A stretch of 64,000 bases of DNA from contig OW121743.1 of NCBI GenBank assembly GCA_933228675.1, positions 64,491,540-64,555,539 on the forward strand, written 5' to 3'. Below are positions 1 through 12,249 of this stretch, one piece after another. The translations under genes and the position numbers were made by a program. Source of the stretch: Stomorhina lunata. Lineage: Eukaryota; Arthropoda; Insecta; Diptera; Rhiniidae. The notes below the pieces were generated by a model, which did not search any database, had not been told where the DNA came from, and worked only from the letters and a program-made list of their open reading frames with translations. Every line of letters begins with the position of its first letter. Positions within the stretch are counted from its first letter, which is position 1.

Positions 1-459
1 CGCAGCGATATCGAGAGAAAATAAAATCGTCCGAGATCTGAAACAATTTTCAACAGAAAACACATGCTAGAATGTATGAAAATACTTCAGCAACAAAAGT
101 ATTCGAAAACGATCTTGAATGAACTCCTTAAAGAGAAAATTCGATGGAAAGGCCAAGTATAGGAAATACTTTAAAATCTTGACCTACAAATTGGAGAATA
201 TGCGCACATGATTGAAGCGCACGGAATTCTAAAATTACTCTTCCTTTGACCTTAACAGGTTTTTGATATAGGCCAATGGGAAAATTTGATAGAGTGTAAT
301 TTTATTACAAAATAACCTTCATCAAGCAATCAAATAATCAACGCTTAAATCACTTTAGCAATAAAGAAAAAAATACACTTTTGCAAAAGTTTTTATTGAG
401 TTCTTTTTCATAAAAATAGTTTTTCTTTAAAAATATTTGAAAAAATCAATTCCTCACCT

Positions 460-551
460 TTCAGCTGGACAAATTTAATTTTAGCTTGACACTGGACAAG
501 CACTAAAAAAGCTGGACAATCCAGTCAAATCCAGCCTGACTGGCAACCCTA
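460..551. mobile_element. hAT-like element terminus
   Basis: Read on the minus strand, the sequence ending at 551 begins TAGGGTTGCCAGTCAGGC, a TAGGG-type terminus like those of many hAT elements. It is followed by reiterated CTGGA/TCCAG motifs, which look like subterminal transposase-binding repeats. The partner terminus is not in the window, so the element may extend left of position 1; bases 1-459 show no readable ORF. The right boundary abuts a truncated (GTCY)n dispersed repeat. The family call rests on the terminus only. Confidence 0.4.
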
Positions 552-552
552 A

Positions 553-733
553 TCCAGCCAGCCAGCCAGCCGTCCAGACGGACGATCGGACGAACATCGC
601 TAAATCGACTCAGAAAGTGATTCTAAGCCTATTGGTATATTAAAATATTGGTCTAAGACAAATATTTCTATGCGTTACATACATCAGCACAAACTTATAA
701 TACCCTTTCTACCTATGTTGGTGAAGGGTATAA
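553..733 (-). repeat. mini-me-like dispersed repeat, truncated
   Basis: This is one end of the main dispersed repeat of the window. It runs from a GGAC-rich tract (the complement of (GTCY)n) through the conserved ATCGCTAAATCGACTCAG core to the end GGTGAAGGGTATAA. Orientation is called plus when the microsatellite reads GTCC. Dipteran mini-me elements are known for an internal (GTCY)n tract next to a conserved core, which is why I use the name. This copy lacks the distal three quarters found in full copies. Confidence 0.65.
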
Positions 734-2604
734 AAATTGATACCATTTATGTCGTATTTAACCTCTTAACATTCCCACCGATAATTTTAAAATTAACACA
801 TTTACACAAATCTAAGTAACGCTTTAAAATCAATTATGAATAAAGTACTTTTTCAATTACTTCAATATATGAATAACGAAAAAAGTCACCCCGTTGACAG
901 TTGACAATATTAACCTTGAACAAGAAATACCGTGACCGTCTGTCTGTCTATCTATCTGTCCACATAATTACACAATGTAACTGTCACAAAGAAACCACAA
1001 CTTAAAAACTGTCACAATTACAATAAACGTAAAAAATTTATTTCACGAAATAGTTTCAGTTTTTGACATTTTAAGTGACAGTTTGAAGTATGGTGATATG
1101 CTTTTTGTTAAGTTATGTGTATTTAAAACAAAACAATACTTAAAGCCATTGATATACATAAGTTAGTATAGCAAAAGCTATTGTGACAAGGGATTAATGT
1201 ATGACAAAGAGAGAATTTGTTAGACAAATTTGTAAAGCTTTAAAATGAACCTGTCACCTACACAAATTTGACATAAATTGCGATTTATAAACAAAATTTG
1301 TAGAGCAATTACTTTCAGGTGTTTTTGTTTTAGCCTTAGGCGTTATGAAATGTCATGTAATTATGTTTTCTAATGTTTAAAAATATTTTCAAATTCAATT
1401 TAAAATAAACAAATTTGTTTACCAATAATTTAAAGTTGCCACCTTTTTCTAAGAATTTTGGCATATGTAAACAGTGTCCATCAAATTTCTAGTAATTTTA
1501 GCCTTAGCCAAAGCTATTAGGTTTTACTTTAAACAATCCCTTCGTGGAATTGGCGTTTAAAGTTTATTAGTGGCTAGACAATATTTAAATTTTTAAAGTT
1601 TTGAGACGCCACCCTAAAAAATGCCACACATATCTTTTACAAATTTGGTATAAAAAAAAAATAAATAAATAAAATAACAACCAACTAAGGAAAATCTCTA
1701 GAAAAATTAATTTCCTTTAACATAAATTTCCACAACATGCGTAGCCATACGTTTAAAACATATATTTCAACAGATTTTCCCAGTACATATCAACTTCATT
1801 ATGATTTTGAAAATTATCATTTTTATTTGGCCATAGCCGTCTGTCGTCGTATTTAGTTGGCTTCATTCAAAAACTGCTAAACGACCGCCCACATTGCGTT
1901 TACTCTAATCGTTTATATTACCGGGAAAAACAAATACGCGACAAATTCAAATAAACAAACTGTCAAAAATTACTCATAATTTTCATGGAGTTTCCCCACA
2001 TATTTGTGAACACACGCATTCAGAAACTCACACGCACTTACACACACACACACACACACAAAACACACACTCGCACACAATCGATCTAGTCGAGAATTTT
2101 ATAAACCAAATCCTCTGCTCCCAAGTACACAAAAAACACGCGATCGCTATTTGTTCTACAACTCAGGCGTACAGAGATATTTTGGTGCCCAAATTGACAG
2201 CTAGTTTACATTTAATTGAGCGCCAAACCACAACTAAACTGACATCTGGGTTGACAATGTACATGTTTACATTTGTGTTGTCAGTGGGTATATTTATTTG
2301 ATTTTTTCGTTTTGGTTTTTTAACATATTTTTTTTTAATTTTAGACTATTATTTATATATTGAAAAATTATTTTGTAGTTTAATTTTGTATTGAATTTAA
2401 TGAAACTATGCATTAAATATTTGTCAGTGTGAATTATAATTATTTTAATTTAACATATAATGACAGACACTGCAATAAAAACAATTCATTCACTTGTTCA
2501 GATGGGGTTTGTAAATGGATCGTATAATGATTTTGACAATTTTTATCACGATAATAGAAACTAAAATGGAAATCAACAATTTTTGGGACATCAAACATTT
2601 AATA
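734..2604. other. AT-rich stretch without recognised gene
   Basis: No convincing ORF, RNA gene or element terminus was seen. The stretch contains a (CA)n microsatellite at 2041-2060 and many short A/T tracts. It could be host intergenic or intronic DNA, or old unrecognisable repeats. Confidence 0.5.
2041..2060. repeat. (CA)10 microsatellite
   Basis: Ten uninterrupted CA dinucleotides, followed by further imperfect ACAC tracts to about 2080. Confidence 0.9.
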
Positions 2605-3216
2605 AACAAGTAAGAAAGCGCTATAGTCGGTCAAGCCCGACCATACGATACTCTTCACCACTAAGGTCAAAGGTGTTATTTTTCCTCTATAAAGACAAAT
2701 ATTTGCTAAATTTTGCCATCATACAAACATTTTCTCAAAACTTATATATTCAACCTGTTTCCGTCCTTTGGACTTATATGAGAGCTAGGGTCAAATGTAG
2801 ACCGATTATCCCAACTGCAAATTGATTACAGTTGTTACAAAAATTATGTGTGCAAAAAATAAACTCAAAATTTTCATTATCTTTAGATTTACGAGCGTTT
2901 TAGTGATTTTTTGTCTCATTTAGTGCGTTTTTAAAGAAGAGTTTGTATGGGAGCTATGGTCAAATGTGGACCGATTTCAACGAAATTTGGTACAGTGATT
3001 TCAGTTTACATAAGCAGTGTTTTTTATAAATTTCATGAAAAAATATTGATATTTGTGGCCAATATATCGGACGGACATCGCTAAATCGACTCAGAAAGTG
3101 ATTCTAAGTCTATTGGTATACTAAAAGGTGGGTCTAAGACAAATATTTCTATGCGTTACATACATCAGCACAAACTTATAATACCCTTTCCACCTATGGT
3201 GGTGAAGGGTATAAAT
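2605..3216 (-). repeat. mini-me-like dispersed repeat
   Basis: This near full-span copy starts ACAAGTAAGAAAGCGCTATA and ends GGTGGTGAAGGGTATAA. An internal deletion near 3070 removes the part between the middle and the GTCC tract: full copies at 15658 and 36033 have about 150 bp more there. Both ends carry GGTGAAGGGTAT or its complement, so the termini are inverted. The last bases were used as the target of the adjacent hAT element. Confidence 0.75.
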
Positions 3217-4257
3217 TAGGGTTTGCAGTTCGGTTTTAACCGAAACCGAAACCTCGGTTTTTTATGCCTCAAACCCGAAACCGAAAACCGTAGAAAAAAC
3301 CGAGGTTTCAGCTATTTATTTTTCATAATTTTTTGTTGATATTATACAGAAATAACAATAGCTTATCATAAATTTGCACGTAATTTTTTTATTTAATGAA
3401 GCAGAAGAATGACACAAGCAAAAGTTTTTACAATGTACGAATGGACAGGTGTAAGGGGAAGACGGTATATGAACGTAAATATTCACGATTCTCATGGTAA
3501 ATTTGATAACCTGGGCCGTATTTTAGGAACGTGTAATTCTAGAAAACGCAAGAAACCATTAGACAAAGGCTAATGGAGTTTGATATTTCACTTGATGCAA
3601 ACATCGTAGCATGTACTATAGATGGAGCAGCTGCTAATATCAAATTTGTATGAAAATCAATTTTGAAGACGGCGGCGATGAAACTTTGACTCATTTAAAA
3701 CCGATTGCCCATATACATTTGAACCTAGAGGCTGTAAGAAAAACTGTTCTGTATTTCAAAAATTCGTCAGTTCGTTATAATATTTTACAAACAAGAGTTA
3801 AAAAGCATCATAATCGTGAATTAAGTTTACTTTTAGATTTCTGCTTCTAAACAAAGTATTCTTGAGAGTTTAGAAATGCTGTCGACTTTAGATTGGCTTC
3901 ATTCTATCGCCTTTGAAATTGTAAATTCTTTAAAATCGTTGCTATTTGTAAAAATTACTATTGAAGCAATTTGTCGCTCAGATGCAAATATTATTCACGC
4001 TAAAGGGGCTCTGCAGTTTCTCCAAAAGAAACAAGACTTATTTAAGAAATCCCTCATATTTAAAAAAACTGAATTATTTTCCTGAATTTTAGTATTAAAT
4101 TATAACATGTTTTAATGAAGTTATCTAAATTTTCCTACAAATTTAAACTGAAATAGTTTTATTTAAAAAACCGAAAACCGAACCGAAACCGGCCGGTTTT
4201 GGGTGTTTTAAAACCGAAACCGCAGTTTCTTATTTTCACGGTTTTTTGCAAACCCTA
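3217..4257 (+). mobile_element. hAT transposon with perfect 8-bp TSD
   Basis: The 1,041-bp element starts TAGGGTTTGCAG and ends TGCAAACCCTA, giving short terminal inverted repeats. Both ends also carry dense AAACCG/CGGTTT repeats as subterminal motifs. The flanks are an exact 8-bp direct duplication, GTATAAAT, at 3209-3216 and 4258-4265, the hAT hallmark. The target lies at the very end of a mini-me-like repeat, so this insertion is younger than that repeat. The interior holds a broken transposase (see the separate entry). At about 1 kb it is internally deleted relative to autonomous hAT elements. Confidence 0.88.
3422..4084 (+). pseudogene. hAT transposase relic
   Basis: Several frames together recall the catalytic and C-terminal half of a BED-type hAT transposase. 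A segment near 3430-3530 reads WTGVRGRRYMNVNIHD followed by an NLG stretch. The next, near 3570-3650, includes IVACTIDGAAANIKF, matching the family's conserved TDGA-containing block. A third, 3740-3840, includes FKNSSVRYNILQ. The last, 3876-4085, includes TIEAICRSDANIIHAKGALQ, resembling the conserved EALCRRDA-type block. Stops and frameshifts separate the pieces, so no functional protein is expected. The assignment is supported independently by the flanking 8-bp TSD. Which hAT subfamily it belongs to cannot be decided by eye. Confidence 0.75.
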
Positions 4258-4265
4258 GTATAAAT

Positions 4266-4870
4266 ATCATAACCAAGGCAGCAGAAAAAAAGTTCTTAGG
4301 CTACAAGACCACATCCAAGAAACCATGGATTACAGATAACACATGGGGTCTTATAAATAAGCATGCGAAGTTAAGGAGTGGAGTAAATTTTGACAAGACA
4401 AGAACGGCTAAAGCCTTAGCTCAACGCAAATACACCCGACTGAACGAAATGGTGAAAAATCAATGCAAGGGCCGACAAGAGGGAATGGGGCAAATAAAGA
4501 GCAACTAAAGCGCAAGGAACAGCAGATATTCATCATGAACACCACACCAAACCTTTATAAGATTGTAACGGAGATCTGACCACGTTAAAAGTGGAACAAG
4601 TCGAAATATGGGAACAATATTACACAAACTTTCTATTAGAACCATTGGAATCGCTGACAGCAAGTATGTATTGTGATTGTCTTCAGAACCAGGAGGACTA
4701 TTGATTCTACACCACATGCCAGAGTATGACAGAAATATGACTAGCGATTTAGTTTTTGAAGTCAAATAAGGTCCCTGGTACGGATAATATACCTCCAGAG
4801 TCACTTAAAGTAGATTGTTTGCTCAGCGCTGAACTTCTGCACCCGCTCGAACTTCTGTGATAGCCAATCA
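4266..4870 (+). pseudogene. RTE-like non-LTR retrotransposon, linker and start of RT
   Basis: Plus-strand reading gives fragments typical of the region between endonuclease and reverse transcriptase of RTE/BovB-type non-LTR elements. PWITDNTWGLINKHAKLR is near 4320, a lysine-rich AKALAQRKYTRLNEMVK-like segment is near 4410, and VEQVEIWEQYYTNFLLEP is near 4590. The RT entry motif NKVPGTDNIPPESLKVD is near 4765, followed by AELLHP. Stops and frame changes interrupt it, and endonuclease and RT core are absent. The same clade is represented by the longer relic at 39.2-42.2 kb. The left boundary meets the hAT target duplication and the mini-me-like repeat, so several insertions are stacked here. 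Confidence 0.7.
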
Positions 4871-4981
4871 CTTCCATGTGAACTCACGGAAAGTATTATA
4901 ACTTATTATTTTAAGAATTGTAGAGCTAAAATGATGAATCTGAAAGTTCCATATAAAAAAGAAATATATCGAATTGTCTAA

Positions 4982-5758
4982 TTATACCCTTCACCACCAT
5001 AGATGGAAAGGGTATTATAATTTTGTGCTGATGTATGTAATGCATAGAAATATTTGTCTTAGACCCACCTTTTTGTATACCAATAGGCTTAGAATCACTT
5101 TCTGAGTCGAATTAGCGATGTCCGTCCGTCCCATGTAAACCTTGTAATCAAACTACAGGTCGCAATTCTAAAGATAATTTGATGAAATTTGGCACAGATA
5201 ATTTTTTTGATAATTGGACCATGGCTATTGAAATTGGTCAAAATCGGTCCCTTATTTATGATACCTCCCATAGGTCCCACTTCCCGGAATTGCTATATTG
5301 GCCACAAATATCAATATTTTTTCATGAAATTTAAAACAAATACTGCTTATGTAAACTTAAATCACTGTACCAAATTTCGTTGAAATCGGTTCACATTTGA
5401 CCATAGCTCCCATACAAATTCTTCTTTAAAAACGCACTAAATGAGACAAAAAATCACTAAAACGCTCGTAAATCTAAAGATAATGGAAATTTTGAGTCTA
5501 TTTTTTGCATACATAATTTTTATTACAACTGTAAGCAATTTGCCAAATTTTGAGATAATCGGTCCACATTTGACCCTAGCTCTCATATAAGTACAAATGA
5601 CGGAAACAGCTTAAATATATAAGTTTTGAGAAAATGTTTACTTGATGGCAAAATTTAGCAAATGTTTGTCTTTATACAGGAAAAATAACACCTTTGACCT
5701 TAGTGGTGATGGGTATCATATGGTCGGGCTTGACCGACTATAGCGCTTTCTTACTTGT
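4982..5758 (+). repeat. mini-me-like dispersed repeat, full span
   Basis: Begins ATACCCTTCACCACCATAG and ends with the GACCGACTATAGCGC block and TTACTTGTTTT. The core GAGTCGAATTAGCGATGTCC precedes only a short GTCC tract. The short ORFs on both strands here recur at equivalent places in other copies, drift freely between copies, and are not genes. Confidence 0.75.
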
Positions 5759-6575
5759 TTTGTTTAAAATTTGTTCGCTAGCTTTTGTGTCATTGCACCT
5801 TCATTCTAAAAATAAAGATAATTTTGCAAAATGTTTTTATAAAAGTTTCGTCTGTTTCAATTTTGACATTTCACTCAAACTTTGAGTGTATTCTTCTTTA
5901 AGTGATCTAAACGACTTTCTGCAACAACGCTCTGGGGTAATATAACCAATAATACTTTACAACATTAAATTATCTATTCATGTTTATTACAAATAGATAC
6001 CAAATAAAAGAACAAATTTCTTTGCTTTCTATAATAATCATCCAGGCTTTAGAACCAATCAAAGAAAGTTTCCTAAGTAATTTTATGGCTATAAAGAATC
6101 AAATTGTAATAATATGTAATGGACTAAACCCCAAAAACATATTCGCAAAAAAAGTCAAGTGTTTTGCCTAAATAATTGAAAAAGGTCAAAAAGGAATGCA
6201 AAAAAGGACTAATAGACATATGTTTAGGGGTAAGCAAATACTACTACAAATACTACTACACCGAAACCGCAAGTTAAGCAAGAAAAGTTTTTTGCAAATG
6301 TTGGTCTAATAAAAAGGATTTTGTTTGTTTTGAAAGAAGACAGTGACAGGTTGGGTGCAAAAATATTGTTGCAAGATATGTTTTGTAAGTAAGTACCACT
6401 AATCTTGTAAATAAAATATCAAGTGGTTGTAAAATTTTCAAAGACGAGGGCTCTAGGTAAAACAGCAATTTGTAAGTAGTTGAATTTTAAAATGACTAGT
6501 ATAGAAAATACTTGAGATAACACTAGTCCACAAAATTAAACTTTTTGCGTCACAATTGACTACTACTATATTTTT
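5759..6575. other. AT-rich stretch without recognised gene
   Basis: I see no element termini, no coherent ORF and no RNA gene. Two short ORFs of about 60 codons show no recognisable motif. Confidence 0.4.
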
Positions 6576-6740
6576 TATACACTTCACCAATAGTTGAAAG
6601 GGTATTATAATTTTGTAATTCCGTTTGTAATTTTTATACCCACCATCAAAAAGAATGGGGGGTATATTGAGATTGTCATTCCTTAATATTGGCTCAAAAG
6701 CCAAAAAGGATATATATTCTGAATCCTTATGAAATTCTAA

Positions 6741-6776
<36 letters not shown>

Positions 6777-8440
6777 ACTGTCCGCCTGTCTGTTGAAATC
6801 ATGATAATGCCTAAACAAAAGGAGCTAGCTCACTGAAGCTTAGTAAAAATATTCTTCATCTCTGAGAAAAATTTGGTGTTGAAATTAGGCAAAATCGGTT
6901 CACATTTGACCATTGCTCCCGTATAACCTCGTCTAGGCTAATAGCTTATTTGTTAATAAATGACAAAATATAGCAGCTATGATGATAAAGTTTGGTGTAT
7001 AGAAGTTTTACATTAGCCCTAGGCAGCGTGTAAAATTTCATCAAAATCGGTTCACATTTAGCCATAGCTTCCATACAAAAAACTTAGGAAAACAGCCTAA
7101 ATTTCACCTAAAATACACTTAAATGCTAATAAATCTAAGTATAACAGATATAACCACTAAATTTAAGAAAGTCTTATGTCAATGCCAGCCAGTGTGCAAA
7201 ATTTTGTCGCAATCGGTCACCATTTGACCTAGCTCTCATATAAAAAACTTACGAAAACACAAAAATTCAAAAAGAAAAGGGGATTTATGTCCGTCTGTCC
7301 GTCATATAAAATCATGATAGCTCCTTAACTACAAAAGCTAGTAAGACTAAATTAAGCACAGGGAAGTCTTATGTCAATATCAGAAAATGTGGAAAATTTT
7401 GTCACAATCGGTCACCATTTCACCATAGCTCCCATATAAACAACTTATGGAAACAAAAAAATGCATAAAGAAAAGGTTGTTTATGTCCGTCTGTCCGTCA
7501 GATAAAAGCACGATAGCGCATTAACGAAAAGTGCTAGAGGGACAAAATTTTACAAAAGTATTTTGGATATCGTGAAAAAGATGTGTGTTGAAAATGGACA
7601 AAATCGGTTGAAATTTAGTTAGAGCTTCCATATAACCCCGCCCCGCGAAACACATTAATGCTGATAAATTGAATACAATTGTAATAGCTATGACGATTAA
7701 CTTTAAAATAGGTAAGTTCTATGCAATTTTTGATCAGTTTACCAAATTTTATAGGAATCAGTCCATATTTCATATAAAAAACACTCACGGAAACCAAAAA
7801 TTTTAGCAAAGACCAGTTAAAAGCTATTAAATTAGAAGCTATAATAGCTATGGTCACTAAATTTTGCAAGAATAAGCTCTATATATATACCAGCCAATTT
7901 TGTTACAATCGGTCAAGATTTGGCTATAAGTCTTATATATATAACATCCCCTTTTTATATCTACAATCAAAAAGATTTGGAGGTACATTCATTATATTAA
8001 GATTGAACCTATGAAATTAGATAGGCATCAATCAATGTTCAGCCCAGACTTTATATATGATGAATGCATTGGGAACTCCTAACGAAATATATGGACCTGC
8101 CGTATTACTATTAACGTGTTTAGCCTAACTACGTATTAAGCACAACGAAAAGTATTTAACAACTTATTAATGTAAAACTATACCCGGTTATGAGACCGAA
8201 TTTTGATCAAAGTTAATACTGGGGAAACCACTAAAATATTTTTAAATGTTGAATTATAAAGCTACGGCAACCGAATTTAGTCCAAAGGTTTTACCAACAA
8301 TACCAATAGCTTAGCGATTTTTTCAGTTTTGGTCCAGATTTTGAATTAGCTGCACCCTTGTAGATACATGAGATATGTTTCTAAATTTAACACAACTTTA
8401 TAATGGGTATATAAGATTAGGCACAGCCATAATACCGATC
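6576..8440 (+). repeat. second (GTCY)n dispersed repeat family
   Basis: A longer relative of the mini-me-like repeat. A short leading fragment (6576-6634) is followed by a unit starting TATACCCACCATC and ending near GGGTATATAAGATTAGGC. It carries three (GTCY) tracts (about 6745-6795, 7287-7305, 7485-7500) and repeated phrases such as AATCGGTTCACATTTGACC and CATAGCTCCCATA. Similar copies lie at 26.6-30.2 kb (split), 18.25-18.43 kb (fragment, reverse) and 38.26-39.09 kb (reverse). No transposase is visible, so it is probably non-autonomous. Confidence 0.65.
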
Positions 8441-9190
8441 GACTCAGAATCGGGAGGAGAATCGATAAAGCGATGTCCGTCTGTCTGTAAGTCCGTCTGT
8501 CTGTTGAAATCAAGTTTCTGGAGGATGGGCCTACATAAATTATATATCAGATTTTAGGAAATTCTCCCGCAATGAACGCTATTAAAATCGGTTTATAAAC
8601 ACCGAAAATATTGAAAAAAGACCAAAAATTTTAAAATTTTTGATTGAAACACACTTTTAAATAACAAGAAAAAAAAGATACTCCTGGTATACATGTGATA
8701 ATATATTATATATCAGATTGTAGGAAATGGTTCCCCAAAGCACTCCATAAACAACTGAGATATCGCCAAAACACTACTTGTGATCTACAGCAAATTGCCC
8801 AAAGATCATGAATACCATTTAAATTGTACTGATCGACTCAGAATCGGCAGGAGAATCGATTTCGCTACGTCCGTCCGTCTGTCTTCCCGTCCGTCTGTTT
8901 GTCTGTTTTCCCGTCCGTCCGTCTGTTTGTCTGTCCGTCCGTCCGTCTACCTGTCTATGAATTTTGAGTTTAGTTTTTGCATACATAATTTGCGAAAACT
9001 GTCCACATTTGACCCTAGCTCTCATATAAGTCCAAATGACGAAAACAGCTTAAATATATAAGTTTTCGGAAAATGTTTGTATAGTGGAAAAATTTAGCAA
9101 ATACATATCTTTATACAGGAAAAATAACACTTTGACCTTTGTGGTGAAGGGTATCGTGTGGTAGGGCTTGATCGACACTTTCTTACTTTT
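8441..9190 (+). repeat. chimeric (GTCY)n repeat fragments
   Basis: Two cores reading GATCGACTCAGAATCGG, each followed by (GTCY)n (8473-8504 and 8868-8958), represent a third repeat subtype. From about 8960 the sequence switches abruptly to the distal part of the main mini-me-like family, ending GACACTTTCTTAC. The switch happens exactly at the GTCC tract, which suggests recombination or template switching between subtypes within the microsatellite. Confidence 0.6.
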
Positions 9191-10279
9191 TTTAAAATCA
9201 TATCATAGAATTTAAAATTTTGGGTGTTTTTGTAATGTAATGGCCCCCTATACATCGAAATTAGATAGTTAGACAAAGTAATTTCCCTTGTTGACCAGTT
9301 TAATCATAAAATTTCTTAAGAGTAACAATTTGAAATCTTTCATAAAATGTTCCTGTTTACCCTCGTTATTGAAACCCATGTGCTAAGAATCTTGGATAAA
9401 AGTTTTTCTCTTTCAATTTTGGGTAAAATTTGTCTAACAAATCTTAAGCATAATTTAATTTTTATAATAAAACTACTTCTTTTCTTAGTTGATTTCTTGG
9501 TTTGCCCCAAAGTAAACATTTTACGACGAGTATTTGTCCTTAAAATTAATTGAATTTTACCACAAGAACATAAAACAATTCTTCATAATTTAACCGACAA
9601 ATGACTTGAGGGTGTTTTTCGACATTAAGAATACGAATGACACAAATGAATGACATTTGTTGTATCTGTCAGTATTTTATTTTTTCGAGTCAAACAATTT
9701 CCCAAAACTTTATATATAAACGTGGTTGTCCTACAACCAATATTTAAGGTACATAACTATTTCGATTGTATTATTAAAACACTTGTTTTACAAGCCAAAA
9801 CATATGAGTCTGTAATAGCAAAACTGGACACAAATGACCACTTTGTTGCCACAACACTCCAACTAAATTGTGAAAACTGTTCATGAGTTGGTAAATGTTG
9901 TCTCTACGTGTCACTCATTATTTTCTTGTAGTTTTATAGTTAATTTTCTTCACTTTACCAAGAAGTTTTCTTTAACAGACGATTTTGTGGCTTTTTTGTT
10001 GCTTGTAATAGTCATATGTGACCCATTATGTTTGGTTCTATTATTTGTCGTTATTTAGGTCCTCAGGCCCTTAATTTTACTTGAGACAATTTTTGGTTTA
10101 ATCTTACAAGAACAAAAGGTAATTTTTATTATTTAGTCACGCGTTAGTTTGTTGACTTGTTTCAGTTGTCGACTTGGAAGTGGTAAATGATTTGAAGACA
10201 TTTATTGTCTTGTAGAGAAAACTTTGTTAGCAGTTGGTCTTTTACTTGGAAGTGATTAGTTAAGGAGAAGGGGCTTATA
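9191..10279. other. AT-rich stretch without recognised gene
   Basis: Short ORFs of 62-78 codons occur on the plus strand (9347, 9650, 9870), but they are rich in Leu, Phe and Ile as expected of AT-rich noncoding DNA and have no recognisable domain. No repeat match elsewhere in the window was noticed. Confidence 0.4.
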
Positions 10280-12240
10280 GAAAATTTTTTCAAACACTTT
10301 TCCAAAGAAAAGTTTTTTCTAAAAATTTTTCTATAGAAAATTTTTATGTAGAATATTTTCGGTCAAAATTTTTACATAGAAAAATTTCCGGTCAAAATTT
10401 TTATTAAAAAATTTTTCAGTCGAAATTTTTATATAGAAAAATTTTGGATCAAAATATTTATATAGAAAAATTGTCGGTCAAAATTTTCAAAATAGAAAAA
10501 TTTTCGGTCAAAATTTTTATATAGAAAAATTTTTGGTTAAAATTTTATATAGAAAAATTTTTGGTTAAAATTTTTTATAGAAAAATTTTCGGTCAAAATT
10601 TTTTTATATAAAAATTTTCGGTCAAAATTTTTTTATAGAAAAATTGTCGATCAAAATTTTTTTATAGAAAAATTTTCGTTCAAAATTTTTATTATAGAAA
10701 AATTTTCGGTCAAAATTTTTAATATAGAAATTTTTGGTCAAAATTTTTAATATAGAAATTTTGGGTCAAAATTTTTAATATAGAAATTTTCGGTCAAAAT
10801 TTTTTTACATAAAAATTTTCGGTCAAAACTTTTTTTATAGAAAAATTTTCGGTCAAAATTTTTTTATAGAAAAATTTTCGGTAAAATTTTTTTTATAGAA
10901 AAATTTTCGGTCAAAATTTTTTTATAGAAAAATTTTTGGTCAAAATTTTTAATATAGAAAAATTTTCGGTCAAAATTTTTATATAGAATAAATTTCGGTC
11001 AAAATTTTTATCAAGAAAATTTTTTAAATAAAATTTTTATATAGAAAAATTTTCGGTCAAAATTTTTATATAAAAATATTTTCGATAAAAATTTGTGAAA
11101 AGAAAAATTTTTGCTCAAAATTTTTATATAGAAAAATTTTCGGTCACAATTTTTATATAGAAAAATTTTCGGTCAAAATTTTTATATAAAAAAATTTCTA
11201 TCAAAATTTAGAAAAATTTTCGGTTAAAATTTTTATATAGAAAAATTTTCGGTTAAAATTTTTATATAGAAAAATTTTCGGTTAAAATTTTTATATAGAA
11301 AAATTTTCGGTTAAAATTTTTATATAGAAAAATTTTCGGTTAAAATTTTTATATAGAAAAATTTTCGGCTAAAATTTTTAAATAGAAAAATTTTCGGTTA
11401 AAATTTTTATATAGAAAAATTTTCGGTTAAAATTTTTATATAGAAAAATTTTCGGTTAAAATTTTTATACAGAAAAATTTTTGGTTAAAATTTGTATACA
11501 GAAAAATTTTTGGTTAAAATTTTTATATAGACAAATTTTCGGTTAAAATTTTTATATAGACAAATTTTTGGTTAAAATGTTTATATAGACAAATTTTCGG
11601 TTAAAATGTTTATATAGACAAATTTTCGATAAAAATTTTTGTATAGAAAACTTTTCGGTTAAAATTTTTATAAAAAAAATTTTCGATCAAAACTTTAATA
11701 TAGAAAAATTCTTGGTCAAAATATTTATTTGGCAAATTTTCGGTCAACATTTTTTATATAGACATATTTTCGGTAAAAATTTTTATATAGAAAAATTTTC
11801 GTGCAAAATCCTTATATAGAAAAATGTTCTGTCAAAATTTTTGTATAGAAACATTTTTGATCAAAACAGAAAATTTATTGGTCAAAAATTTTATACAGAA
11901 AAATTGTTGGTCAAAGTTTTTTATAGAAAAATTTTATATCGAAAAATTTTCGTTAAAAATTTTCATATAGAAAAATTTTCGATGAAAATTTTATGTAGAA
12001 AAAAAGAAAAAAAATTTAAAATTAAATGAAGTCAAGCCTGATGAAACCTAATTTTTCAGAAAATATTCAGTTAAAATTTTCTTTATGGAAAATTTTGTGT
12101 CCCAATTTTTATACAGAAAATTTTTTGATTAAAATTTTAATATAGAAAATTTTTTTGTCAAAATGCTCACTAGAAAAATTTTGATTCTCGGTCAAAATTT
12201 TTATATAAAAAAATTGTCGGTCAAAATTTTTATATAGAAA
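10280..12240 (+). repeat. 29-bp satellite array, first arm
   Basis: The array repeats a 29-bp unit, roughly GGTCAAAATTTTTATATAG followed by AAAAATTTTC. The period is clearest at 11221-11460, where consecutive CGG motifs are exactly 29 bases apart. Units diverge by substitutions and small indels; sub-blocks share variants (GGTC at the start, GGTT at 11.2-11.6 kb). A short non-repeat interruption is near 12000-12060. Each unit carries two AAAATTTT-type tracts. ORFs crossing the array are by-products of the repeat. Confidence 0.92.
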
Positions 12241-12249
12241 AATTTTCTA

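Noticed and set aside
8819..9025. 68-codon ORF rich in DGRTDRQT repeats
   Set aside because: This is the (GTCY)n microsatellite translated; the same kind of ORF appears at other GTCC tracts in the window.
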